DNA from: Verrucomicrobiia bacterium
GTDB taxonomy: Bacteria > Verrucomicrobiota > Verrucomicrobiia > Opitutales > Cerasicoccaceae
Direction: 5' to 3'
Assembly: GCA_030432235.1 (NCBI GenBank)
Contig: JAUIHT010000012.1
Coordinates: forward strand, 34,496-98,495
DNA: 64,000 bases
The notes under the pieces were generated by a model. It had not been told where the DNA came from. It saw nothing but the letters and a program-made list of their open reading frames with translations, and made no database searches. Shown in pieces: positions 26,512 through 35,521 of this stretch (within the stretch, counting starts at the first letter, position 1; each line of letters begins with the position of its first letter). The translations under genes and the position numbers were made by a program.

Positions 26512-27249
26512 ATGTCAGAAAAGACCTCCCGAAAGCCAGTAACCCAATATTTTTCGACCATGAGAGCCCCCAGATGCCATATCTATCGCGGATTCACCCT
26601 AACCGAATTGCTTGTAAGTATTACTATTGTGGCCATTCTTGCCGCCATTTTGATAGCGGGACTGAATCATGCCATCTCACGAGCACGAGTCACTAAATGC
26701 CAAGGCAACTTACGCAACATAGGCATGGCCTGGATGCTATACATCAATGAGCATGGAGGCGAAGTCCCCAAGACAGTTGGCAATTGGTATGGTTGGGGTG
26801 GATATGATACAGGCCATTTGATTAACAATGCGCCTCCCATCGAAATCCGACCACTCACTCCATACATCGATTCACCAGAAACCTTTCAATGCCCCGCCGA
26901 CGAAGCTCACTACGCATTCGACGAGGATAAGCCCATCTGGCAAACTCGGGGGACTAGCTATTCATCCAATGAACAGATTTTTTATACACAGGGTGTCGGT
27001 GGTGTACCCACTCATTTTGCGCAATTCGAAAGGCCCGACCGAACAATTGTCATTGGAGACGCAACCATGAAGTTCGCATCAACGGCAAACAATGCGCGCT
27101 CAGGAGTCAGTGAATACTACACGTGGCATACATCACCAGGAGGAGGCTGGTACAGTAATGTTGTATTTGCTGACGGGCATACAGAGCTTGTAAATATTAC
27201 AACAAGCGTCTGGGAAGAGGGTGATACTTACCAATGGGAGGCTAAGTAA
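26512..27249 (+). CDS. Prepilin-like secreted protein with H-X-DG tail
   Basis: A 245-residue protein with a type IV prepilin leader: cleavage G27|F28 in RGFTLTELLVS, conserved Glu at 32, then a hydrophobic helix. The mature part has a CPADEAHYAF segment and ends in the prepilin-associated H-X-DG module (HTSPGGGWYSNVVFADGHTE). These proteins are abundant in Verrucomicrobiota, Lentisphaerota and Planctomycetota, and their function is not established. It is divergent from the GntR-type regulator, an arrangement that recurs in the flanking chromosomal region at 56551. Confidence 0.8.
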   Translation: MSEKTSRKPVTQYFSTMRAPRCHIYRGFTLTELLVSITIVAILAAILIAGLNHAISRARVTKCQGNLRNIGMAWMLYINEHGGEVPKTVGNWYGWGGYDTGHLINNAPPIEIRPLTPYIDSPETFQCPADEAHYAFDEDKPIWQTRGTSYSSNEQIFYTQGVGGVPTHFAQFERPDRTIVIGDATMKFASTANNARSGVSEYYTWHTSPGGGWYSNVVFADGHTELVNITTSVWEEGDTYQWEAK

Positions 27250-27519
27250 AATCTAGACGAATATTCCCATCTCCAAAGCGCACTTGGGTTACTTCACCGC
27301 ATACAACAATAGATCAAATCCCATTGAGCTTACGCAGGGTGCTTTGGTACGGTCATTGAATTGTAAGCCTCAAGCTAACCACACTGTTGAATACTTAATC
27401 ACTATGAATAATATCTGCCATTTGAAGATTCAACAGTTATGTCGTTGTTTACAAATGGAAGTGTACTCTAATGATTCAGCCATCCCAAGCTTCGAGGTAT
27501 CAAGAAGCAGAGCAGTTAA

Positions 27520-28947
27520 CTAATGCTTGCGGGCGGCAGACAACGGGATGCTCCACGCTTCAGCTCCTTCTCGAAGTAAAGGCGCTTCATCTAACGGGAG
27601 ATATGCCTGTAAGGCCTCGACGACCGTCGCGTAGTCCGGATTGCCAGCCAAATTTTGCCATTCATCGGGATCGTTCGGGTGGCGATACAGTTCTTCTGTA
27701 CCATCATAGTAACGAATGTAACGGTACTCGCTATTACGCAAAGCATAATTTCCCTGCCCCCAGGTCATGATTGCGGGTTGATCTATTACGATATCCGGGG
27801 TTCGTAAGTACGGCGCAAGGCTGAATCCATCCACCTCACCGGGTACGGCCAACCCGGCGTAATCAGCGACCGTGCGGTAGATATTAATCAGTGAAACCGG
27901 ATCGCTGAAAGTAGCACCTTTGGCCGCTCCATTACGTGTATCCCATAACATAAAGGGCACACGAGTGGTATCCTCCCAAAGTGCGAACTTTGTGAAATGC
28001 TCTTTCTCTCCCAAGGCATAACCATGGTCCGACCAGAGAATAATTATCGTATTGTCGGCATATTCACTTTGCTCCAAAGCCTCTAAAACTCGCCCAATAT
28101 TGAAGTCCGTCCACGATATGCAAGCCAGATAAGCACGACGAACCTTGCTCCAAGCCTTATCTTTCTTAAACGCACGATCAAATTTCTTTTTGATCATGGA
28201 ACGCCCGACATAGGGCACATCATCCAAATCGCCTTCGAGAATATCCGGCTCTTTAATCGACTCCGGATAGAGATCGAAAAACTGCTGAGGGCAGATAAAT
28301 GGCAAGTGCGGACGATAAAATCCAACTGCGAGAAAGAATGGTGACTCATGGGAGCTCGACAAAACATCGATTGCATATTGAGCACGTTGGTAGTCGGGCA
28401 ACTCCTCCATCGGGTTGAGCGTCGGGCAAAACGAGTATTTCTGCTGTCCTCCCAACTGATATCCATTGCCGAGATCGAGCCGAAAACGAGTAGGCTTCTC
28501 AACCAGATAGTCCGTCCATTCCCAAGCCGGTGCAAATTCGCGGTGATGGACTTTTCCTGCGCCGTAAGTAAGATAGCTGCTTTCACTCAATAAACGCGGC
28601 AGGCTGACATTACTATCTTTTGCTGCCTCGTGAAACGACATATCATCGTAGAAGGCATACCAACCAGTATTAAAGGGCTCCCTTCCATAGAGGATTGCAT
28701 TGCGGCTCGGCGAGCAACCAGGAGATGGGCAATATGCTTGAGTAAAATTAACGCCTTTAGCTGCTAGCATATCTAAGTTCGGAGTGATTGCCTGCGGGTG
28801 ACCCTTGAGTGGCCCAACCCAGTCGTTCATATCATCTACAGCTATGAAGAGGAAATTAGGAGGCCTCACCTCGCCTTGCGTAGCTGCGATCCCAATAGTA
28901 GGAATGATAAACAAGATTGTGACAAATAATCGTGAATACAATTTCAT
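27520..28947 (-). CDS. Secreted sulfatase, iduronate-2-sulfatase-like
   Basis: A 475-residue type I sulfatase. The signal peptide is residues 1-22, followed by metal-binding DD at 38-39. The catalytic cysteine is C78 in GCSPSR, the C-x-P-S-R motif converted to formylglycine, and a later metal site is WSDHGYALGE. Similarity in order and motifs is greatest to iduronate-2-sulfatase-type enzymes (S1 family). It would remove sulfate from glycan outside the cytoplasm. It is the last gene of a minus-strand run beginning with the fucosidase. An anaerobic-type or formylglycine-generating maturase is not in the window. Confidence 0.9.
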   Translation of the reverse strand: MKLYSRLFVTILFIIPTIGIAATQGEVRPPNFLFIAVDDMNDWVGPLKGHPQAITPNLDMLAAKGVNFTQAYCPSPGCSPSRNAILYGREPFNTGWYAFYDDMSFHEAAKDSNVSLPRLLSESSYLTYGAGKVHHREFAPAWEWTDYLVEKPTRFRLDLGNGYQLGGQQKYSFCPTLNPMEELPDYQRAQYAIDVLSSSHESPFFLAVGFYRPHLPFICPQQFFDLYPESIKEPDILEGDLDDVPYVGRSMIKKKFDRAFKKDKAWSKVRRAYLACISWTDFNIGRVLEALEQSEYADNTIIILWSDHGYALGEKEHFTKFALWEDTTRVPFMLWDTRNGAAKGATFSDPVSLINIYRTVADYAGLAVPGEVDGFSLAPYLRTPDIVIDQPAIMTWGQGNYALRNSEYRYIRYYDGTEELYRHPNDPDEWQNLAGNPDYATVVEALQAYLPLDEAPLLREGAEAWSIPLSAARKH

Positions 28948-28964
28948 GGTTAAGGTTGAAAAAA

Positions 28965-30578
28965 CTATTGGTCATCCGTACGGAAGGGAGAGGCTGGCAG
29001 ACCGTTCCGATTGTACAGGTTCGCGTTCTCAGGATTCATTGAAAAAGCGTACCGAACGGCTATTGGATTGGGCACATCAGGAGACCAGACGATAACATTG
29101 TCTCCGCGAATCTCCGCTTGAGCCCAATGCCATTGCCCGTCATCACCACTAATAGAGAATTGCTTAAGGGACGTATTATCATCAGGAACAACAACGCCGT
29201 TACTCAGTTTGCCTACCATTAGGCCTTCCCCAATATAATCGAAAGACACTTCTACGGAATCTCCCCGAATCTCATGGGAACGATAGAGAGGGCCACTACA
29301 GACAATCTCCCGTTCACCATAGTCACAAACTCGTGCCCAGAGGCTCAGCCGTCGAGCCACCTCCAACTTGTTTGATGGGTGGATTTGATAGGGGTCACCG
29401 ATGTCAATGGTTACAATCATACCAGTATCAGAAATGCGCAGTGCATCAAGCTGAGCCTCGCGCAATCGAGGCCAACCGGCATCATCGCCTGGCCCAGATG
29501 GAGGCGAGCGAAAGTTGGGCAACTGAACATAGTAAAAGGAAAAATCATACCCCCAAAGTTGACGCCACCCTTCAACCAATGCCTCCATCTTGTCGGCATA
29601 TTCCATTCCTTCACGCCCGTTTGATTCGCCCTGATACCATATGATGCCTCGAAGTGACATTGGGATGAGTGGATAAATGCGCCCGTAGAAAATTCTTGAA
29701 GGAGCCTGAAATCGCACATTCCCTTTCGCTTCAGCGGGTAAGTTTTCGATGAACGGCATTGGTTTATTTTCAATACCCGCGTCATAGGGTTGGCGCAACC
29801 AATCTTCGACCGCCTGTCGCGTCTGGATATACAGTTCACTCTGATGCTCACGGAATGCTAACGTTCCAGGAACATAGATCTGTAGGGACTCGTGAATTGA
29901 GCGCAACTCCTCTGAGTTTTCTGAGAAAAGCGAGTAACCTTCAGGGCTTATCCATGCTTCAATATGCGTACCTCCCCATGACGAATTAATGACCCCAACA
30001 GGCACATTTAAATGCTCCTCCAGCTCTCGTCCAAAATAGTAGCCGACAGCGGAAAAATCAGCCGGTTTGCCTCGGCAGTCCCGCCAGCGAAGCTGGACAT
30101 CCTTTAATGGGTAGTTACTGGCCTGCTTGGGAGTTGTGGCCACACGCAAATTTAGCAGCCCGTCATTTTCAATGTCTTCCACGCGCTCCAATGGCCATTC
30201 CATATTGGATTGTCCGGCACATAGCCAGACCTCGCCCACCAATACATCATGAATGGATTGGTTCCCGGCCTTCAAATCACGACCAATCGAGGAAGCTGGC
30301 ATCGGTGCCAGTTTTATCTGCCAATAACCATCGGCGTCAGCCAAGGTAGAAACCTTCTGCCCGGAGAACTCAACAATTATCCGCTCACCCGGGTCAGCCC
30401 ATCCCCAAATCGGAACAGGCATCTCACGTTGTAAGACCATGCCGTCCCCAAAGACCCCAGCCAGTCTCACCTCTGCATCCACACCATGAAAGCAAGATAC
30501 GAAGGCGAAGCAGCCTATAAGAAAATGCGGACGCAACATTGGTATCGATTTGAAGATAATGGCAAAGGGGATATTCAT
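28965..30578 (-). CDS. Sialate O-acetylesterase-like SGNH esterase
   Basis: A large SGNH carbohydrate esterase of the sialate-O-acetylesterase type with a signal peptide. The nucleophile motif CAGQSNMEWPL has Ser at about residue 124, and GIIWYQGESNG is the second conserved block; a beta domain (VFGDGMVLQREMPVPIWG) precedes it. It removes acetyl groups from sugars, as needed for acetylated algal glycans. The frame runs to 30647; I start at the ATG at 30578, right after the preceding stop at 30583. An ATG at 30539 would also give a signal peptide. Confidence 0.85.
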   Translation of the reverse strand: MNIPFAIIFKSIPMLRPHFLIGCFAFVSCFHGVDAEVRLAGVFGDGMVLQREMPVPIWGWADPGERIIVEFSGQKVSTLADADGYWQIKLAPMPASSIGRDLKAGNQSIHDVLVGEVWLCAGQSNMEWPLERVEDIENDGLLNLRVATTPKQASNYPLKDVQLRWRDCRGKPADFSAVGYYFGRELEEHLNVPVGVINSSWGGTHIEAWISPEGYSLFSENSEELRSIHESLQIYVPGTLAFREHQSELYIQTRQAVEDWLRQPYDAGIENKPMPFIENLPAEAKGNVRFQAPSRIFYGRIYPLIPMSLRGIIWYQGESNGREGMEYADKMEALVEGWRQLWGYDFSFYYVQLPNFRSPPSGPGDDAGWPRLREAQLDALRISDTGMIVTIDIGDPYQIHPSNKLEVARRLSLWARVCDYGEREIVCSGPLYRSHEIRGDSVEVSFDYIGEGLMVGKLSNGVVVPDDNTSLKQFSISGDDGQWHWAQAEIRGDNVIVWSPDVPNPIAVRYAFSMNPENANLYNRNGLPASPFRTDDQ

Positions 30579-30582
30579 GAGT

Positions 30583-31383
30583 CTATTTATCGCCCCCCTC
30601 AGACGATGCCTCCACCAAATCCAAAACTTGCTCCGCCAGATATTCACCCTGTCTCATTCGATACGGAGCTTGCTGATGCCAGACATCCACATAAACGGAT
30701 TGAATATCCCCAGCACCTTCAATGTATTGTTGGTGCATAGCATAAAAGGATATTACTGGAACGCCATGTTTCCTCATCAAAGCAGACGCCGCTTGATTGT
30801 ATTCTTCAATGCGGGCGTTAGAAAAACGGGCGTTCTTCTGGTTTGGCCTGGCTAAGGCCTCAGCCAAGGGTGTCGATTCAATCCAAATCAAACGCGCATC
30901 GTACTCGCTGGCCATTCTGATGAGCTTCTCCAGGTTTTGCAGATAATCTTTCAGGCGAACCCCTTTGTTCACATCATGGATTCCCGCGTTTAGCATAAGG
31001 AAGTCTGGACGAAAGTCCGGTATGAGGTAACATTTCTGAATCAATTCCACCAAACCCGCCGACTGTCCTGGATACGGAGGAAAATCCATACCCGGATACA
31101 ACAAAGGTAAATCCTTCCGAAAGACACAGGTTAGCCTACCGTCCAGCCCTTTCTTGAAGCTACTAGCATAACCGACTGAAATACTGTCCCCGGACAAGAA
31201 GAGAACCGGTAAGTCATTACTGCCCAACGAGTTGTCAGCCTTGTAGGCAGTATCATTAAAATTCACATCTGGCAGATCCGCCGAGAACGCAATCTGGTTG
31301 GCCATGAATATAAGTGGTAACAAAAAGGACATCAACGATATACGACCGAATATACTTTTCGCATTAGTGTTACGGCTATCCAT
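30583..31383 (-). CDS. SGNH/GDSL esterase
   Basis: A 266-residue exported SGNH hydrolase. The signal peptide is about residues 1-33, block I is SGDSIS with Ser 67, block III is LNAGIHDV, and a C-terminal D-x-x-H (DVWHQQ) completes the likely triad. It is probably a carbohydrate deacetylase. The frame extends to 31416 and overlaps the fucosidase by 10 bases; the ATG at 31383, 24 bases past the fucosidase stop, gives the signal peptide directly. It lies in a run fucosidase, this gene, acetylesterase, sulfatase. Confidence 0.75.
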   Translation of the reverse strand: MDSRNTNAKSIFGRISLMSFLLPLIFMANQIAFSADLPDVNFNDTAYKADNSLGSNDLPVLFLSGDSISVGYASSFKKGLDGRLTCVFRKDLPLLYPGMDFPPYPGQSAGLVELIQKCYLIPDFRPDFLMLNAGIHDVNKGVRLKDYLQNLEKLIRMASEYDARLIWIESTPLAEALARPNQKNARFSNARIEEYNQAASALMRKHGVPVISFYAMHQQYIEGAGDIQSVYVDVWHQQAPYRMRQGEYLAEQVLDLVEASSEGGDK

Positions 31384-31406
31384 ATAATTCTCTGTTGTTA
31401 AAAATG

Positions 31407-32645
31407 CTAAAGCCAAAACGCACCCTCGGGGCGCGTATATTCCACGACTGGCCGCGGAACTCCTTCTATACGCAATGCGATGACTAGACCGAGAGTGATT
31501 GGGAATTCTTCCGGCAAGTTTCGAAAGGTTATGGCACCATCCTGTTGAAGGTAGTCGACCGGAGAACCATCATGGAGCCAAGTAGCTTCAACAACGCGAT
31601 TGGCGATATCTGTGACGCGCAAATCCGGACCAATTGGACGCAACAAATGCAGGTAGATGTAAGGTTGTCGAATAGTCAGCAGATATTGCGTATTCCAGGA
31701 AAACGGCGAACGTTCGCTACCATAAACCGATTCACCGTGGTGACGCATCCACTCGCCAATTTTCGCCAATACCACTTCTTCTTGTTCAGTGATTGCCCCA
31801 TCTGCTTGAGGCCCCACATTCAACAGAAAATTCCCTCCATCCTTTGCACAAGTGAGCAGAGATCGCAAGAGGTCACCTGGATGCTTGCCGCGAATTTGAC
31901 CACGCATCCAAGACCAACTCTCTGATGTCTGAAAGCAGGCTTCCCAAGGGCCTTTACATGGCTGAATCCTTTTTTCACAGACCTGAAAGTCGCAGGGCTC
32001 TCCATTGCGGTTGTTGATTAGGATGTCTGGTTGCAATTCGTATATGCGCCGGTTTAGCAATTCGCCAGCGAAGGGCTTCGGTATACACCCGTCGAACCAG
32101 ATAAGATCAATCTTGCCGTAGTGAGTCAGCAACTCCTCCATCTGGATCATACAAAAAGTCATAAAGCGATCGCGCGCCTTCGCATCAGGCCAATCGGCAG
32201 GCCAATCCCTCTCGAAGGGCCCCGGATAGTCCAGATGACTCCAGTCCGCCCCCGAGTAGTACAACCCAACACCCAGCCCAGCATTTCGCACCGCGTCAAC
32301 AAATGGCCTTACCAAGTCTTTCTTGGGGCCCATATTTTTGGCATTCCAAGTTGTTGTTTGGGTATCCCAGAGGCAAAAACCGTCATGATGACGTGTAGTT
32401 AGAACAAGATACTTCATGCCCGTCTTCTTGGCCAGTGCAACCCAACGCTCGGGGTCATAATTTTCAGCACGCCAAGGCTCCACGCACTCTTGTTGATAGG
32501 ACGTCAAAGACATACGTTCCCGGTTCATTACCCACTCACCTCGCCCTGCGACCGAGTAAGGTCCCCAATGGATAAACAGGCCGAAGCGTGCATCGGCAAA
32601 CCACTGAAGCTTGTTTGATGTATTCGAAAGGGGGTTCTTTTTCAT
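31407..32645 (-). CDS. Alpha-L-fucosidase, GH29
   Basis: GH29 retaining alpha-L-fucosidase, 412 residues. The N-terminal FADARFGLFIHWGPYS and LTTRHHDGFCLWD are diagnostic; the nucleophile is D185 in IDLIWFDG. It has no signal peptide (starts MKKNPLSNTSNKL), so it should act in the cytoplasm on imported fucosides. At this size it lacks an extra carbohydrate-binding domain. It is the first gene of the minus-strand operon, and the promoter should be in the 133-base divergent gap to the SGNH gene at 32779. Confidence 0.9.
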   Translation of the reverse strand: MKKNPLSNTSNKLQWFADARFGLFIHWGPYSVAGRGEWVMNRERMSLTSYQQECVEPWRAENYDPERWVALAKKTGMKYLVLTTRHHDGFCLWDTQTTTWNAKNMGPKKDLVRPFVDAVRNAGLGVGLYYSGADWSHLDYPGPFERDWPADWPDAKARDRFMTFCMIQMEELLTHYGKIDLIWFDGCIPKPFAGELLNRRIYELQPDILINNRNGEPCDFQVCEKRIQPCKGPWEACFQTSESWSWMRGQIRGKHPGDLLRSLLTCAKDGGNFLLNVGPQADGAITEQEEVVLAKIGEWMRHHGESVYGSERSPFSWNTQYLLTIRQPYIYLHLLRPIGPDLRVTDIANRVVEATWLHDGSPVDYLQQDGAITFRNLPEEFPITLGLVIALRIEGVPRPVVEYTRPEGAFWL

Positions 32646-32778
32646 AAATTTTGAAATTCGATCAGCACAAAGAGGGGCTCAGACATAAAGAGCATTGACT
32701 TCTGGTTTATATCAGGGATTACATAGATTAGCCCAGAACTAGTCAGCACTGTCAATATCTTTCCATTAGCCTCAAAAA
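32646..32778. promoter_or_regulatory. Divergent promoter region of the fucosidase and SGNH operons
   Basis: This gap lies between two divergent cargo operons. Possible -35 hexamers face each other: TTGACT at 32695-32700 on plus and TTGACA (32750-32755) on minus; the matching -10 boxes are poor. It is the most likely place for regulator binding. Confidence 0.35.
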
Positions 32779-33951
32779 ATGAAATCCATATGCATCCAGC
32801 TCATTTGTTTGTTGTGCGTAATCAGCAAACTCTATTCTACTGATCTTATCTATGGAGCGACGGCTCCAGAGCTTGCCCAAGTTCTAAAGAGAGCTAAGTC
32901 TGGCGATCAGATAACTGTTGGATTCCTGGGGGGATCTATTACACAGGGAGCGAATGCTCAGCCAATTGGGCAAAGCTACCGCCAGCAGGTCAGCAAATGG
33001 CTTACTGAACACTATCCTCAAGCCATTTGGACGTTTAAGAATGCTTCGGTTGGCGGCACCGGATCAGATCTTGGCGTGTTTCGTCTTGAGCGTGAGCTAC
33101 TGCAAGACACGCCACCCGACATTCTTTTTGTCGAGTTTGCGGTCAACGATCAGGGGCGCGATGACCCGTGGAGAATAGGCGGTGCCATGGAGGGCATTGT
33201 ACGAAAGTCGAAACAAGCAAATCCTGACATTGCCATAATTTTCCTCTATTCTTTCAGCAAATTCATACTGGAGAAACGCGAAGAGGGACTGCAAGACCCT
33301 GCTTATAGACTACACCGTCAGGTGGCAGACTACTACGAATTGGCCGAAGTTGATTTTCACGCTTATTTTTGGCAAAAGTCCCAAGATGAGGGCTTCGACT
33401 GGGAAACCTATTGGACAGACCCAGCACATCCCAACAACTTGGGCCACACTGAGTATGCTCAACTGATTGAGCAATTACTGCTGCATGCGGACAATAGCAA
33501 TGCCAAGTCATCAACAACTTCATTGCCGAAACCGCTTTTCACAGATGATTTCGTGGAAGCAGATATTTTTCTACCAATTCCCTCCGAAGGATGGAGCGAG
33601 ACCAAAATGCGCACGCCATATCGTGAACATTTAGCAGATCACCTGCTAGTAGGTGATGCCAGTAGCACTCCACTAACTTTCACAATGAACGGGACAGCCT
33701 TAGGGTTCGCTTATTGCCTAATCCCAGAGGGACTGACCCTAGAAGTATCGATTGAGGGGCAACCCACTAAGAGAATTAATACTAAATTTGAACGCGAAAG
33801 ACCCCGTATGCGAGCGGCATACGACATTCTCTACAATGAGCTTCCTTCCGGCCCGAAAAAAGTCACCGTCCGCATCCTTGACACCCAAAATCAACCAGAA
33901 GGTAAAGCTATCATTGCCGGGATACTTTGCAACAATAGCACCGCCAAATAG
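32779..33951 (+). CDS. Secreted SGNH hydrolase with accessory beta domain
   Basis: A 390-residue protein. The signal peptide is residues 1-20, then an SGNH domain: GGSITQG (Ser 53), GGTGS, EFAVNDQGR, and DPAHPNNLGH carrying the catalytic Asp/His. From about residue 245 a separate beta-rich domain follows. Related proteins are found in polysaccharide-utilisation loci as deacetylases. It heads the plus-strand operon of two sulfatases, a symporter and another SGNH protein. Confidence 0.8.
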   Translation: MKSICIQLICLLCVISKLYSTDLIYGATAPELAQVLKRAKSGDQITVGFLGGSITQGANAQPIGQSYRQQVSKWLTEHYPQAIWTFKNASVGGTGSDLGVFRLERELLQDTPPDILFVEFAVNDQGRDDPWRIGGAMEGIVRKSKQANPDIAIIFLYSFSKFILEKREEGLQDPAYRLHRQVADYYELAEVDFHAYFWQKSQDEGFDWETYWTDPAHPNNLGHTEYAQLIEQLLLHADNSNAKSSTTSLPKPLFTDDFVEADIFLPIPSEGWSETKMRTPYREHLADHLLVGDASSTPLTFTMNGTALGFAYCLIPEGLTLEVSIEGQPTKRINTKFERERPRMRAAYDILYNELPSGPKKVTVRILDTQNQPEGKAIIAGILCNNSTAK

Positions 33952-33986
33952 CCCTATTTTCTATATACTTAAACTTTCTTGGATAT

Positions 33987-35444
33987 ATGCGCCCCAATGT
34001 ACTTTTCATCATGGCCGATCAACTCAGTCGGCCTATGCTATCTTGCTACGGCAATCCAGTTGTCCGAACACCAAACATACAGAAGCTTTCCGATTGCGGT
34101 ATAACGCTTGACGCGAATTACGTTCAAAATCCGATTTGCAGTCCTTCCCGTTGTTCTATCTTCACTGGACGTTATCCATCGGTTTGTGGCACACGTACGA
34201 ATGGTATCCCGCTACGAGAGTCTGAGCGCACTCTGCCACAATGTCTTGTTGATGCCGGCTATCGCACGTTTGCAGCTGGCAAACTTCACTTTCGGCATCA
34301 ACTCAACTCTATGAGCCAAAGCGACGGCTCACACGCTGAATTCGAGGGCACACGTCCATATTATGGATTCCAGAAGTATGCACTAAGTGACGACAATCGC
34401 ATCGGACCATACACACGTTGGATTAACAGGGAATACCCCGAACATTTGGACGCCATCCTAGGAAAGCGGAAGCAAATACTCGGCAACACTCACGACTGCT
34501 GGGCGGCAGACTACCCAGTGGAAATCCACCAAACAAATTGGATAGCAGACCAGACCATTCAATTTATCGAAAACCAAGATGAGATGCAGCCATGGATGGC
34601 CTTTTGCTCTTTTGCTGACCCACATCACCCCTTCAATCCACCCGAGCCATATGCGAGCATGTACAACGATTGTGAACTACCTGCTAGGCATTATCGTCAA
34701 GGAGAGAGAGAAAGCTATCCACGTCTTTGGCGCGACATACTTGAACAGCCCGACTTCTATGGACGTTACAGCGAGACTGACTGGGATATTGTACGTCGCC
34801 TTGCGTATGGCATGGTAACACTGATAGATGATGCCCTAGGACGCGTATTTGCTACGCTCGAAGCCTGCGGGCAGATAGAAAACACTCTCATAATCTTCAC
34901 CTCAGACCATGGTGAAATGCTCGGTGACCATGGTTTGCTATATAAAGGCACCTACCATTTCGACAACATTATCCGAACGCCACTAATTTGGAAATGGCCT
35001 GAAGCGCAAGATGCGGGGAATGGGCGAACCATCTCCGCCCTGACTCAATCCTTAGACATCATGCCGAGCATTCTCGAAGCCTGTGGATTGCCTGTTCCAG
35101 ATCAAGTGCAGGGCAAGAGTATGCTACCATTGCTACGAAATAAAACAAATGAGGGCCGACCTTGGGTTCTGACGGAGAACTACCACGCACAAAAATTAGG
35201 TCGGAACTGGAATGATTGGTGTTGGCAAGACGTCAATACCATCGTGACACCTGACTGGAAATTCACATTACGCTCGGATAGAGATACGGGGCAACTCTTT
35301 GATAGAATCAACGACCCTTGCGAATTATACAATCTTTGGGATGACTCTGCATATCGCTCGGTGAAATCGGAGCTTTCTGAATCTCTATGCTGCGCAATCA
35401 GCGAATCCCGAGAGCATCCTTGGCGACAAGAGTGCATGTGGTAG
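33987..35444 (+). CDS. Cytoplasmic arylsulfatase-type sulfatase
   Basis: A 485-residue type I sulfatase starting directly at the first strand (MRPNVLFIMADQ, metal Asp 11) with no signal peptide. The formylglycine cysteine is C51 in CSPSR, and the late metal motif is FTSDHGEMLGDHG. Lack of export implies it acts on imported sulfated sugars or oligosaccharides. It lies 35 bases after the SGNH gene and before the symporter gene. Confidence 0.88.
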   Translation: MRPNVLFIMADQLSRPMLSCYGNPVVRTPNIQKLSDCGITLDANYVQNPICSPSRCSIFTGRYPSVCGTRTNGIPLRESERTLPQCLVDAGYRTFAAGKLHFRHQLNSMSQSDGSHAEFEGTRPYYGFQKYALSDDNRIGPYTRWINREYPEHLDAILGKRKQILGNTHDCWAADYPVEIHQTNWIADQTIQFIENQDEMQPWMAFCSFADPHHPFNPPEPYASMYNDCELPARHYRQGERESYPRLWRDILEQPDFYGRYSETDWDIVRRLAYGMVTLIDDALGRVFATLEACGQIENTLIIFTSDHGEMLGDHGLLYKGTYHFDNIIRTPLIWKWPEAQDAGNGRTISALTQSLDIMPSILEACGLPVPDQVQGKSMLPLLRNKTNEGRPWVLTENYHAQKLGRNWNDWCWQDVNTIVTPDWKFTLRSDRDTGQLFDRINDPCELYNLWDDSAYRSVKSELSESLCCAISESREHPWRQECMW

Positions 35445-35521
35445 CACGCAAGCTGAAACTCATTTTTTCACTATAGCGCCTGAATTCAGCGAGATAACCA
35501 TCTCGTGATCAAATTAGAAAC

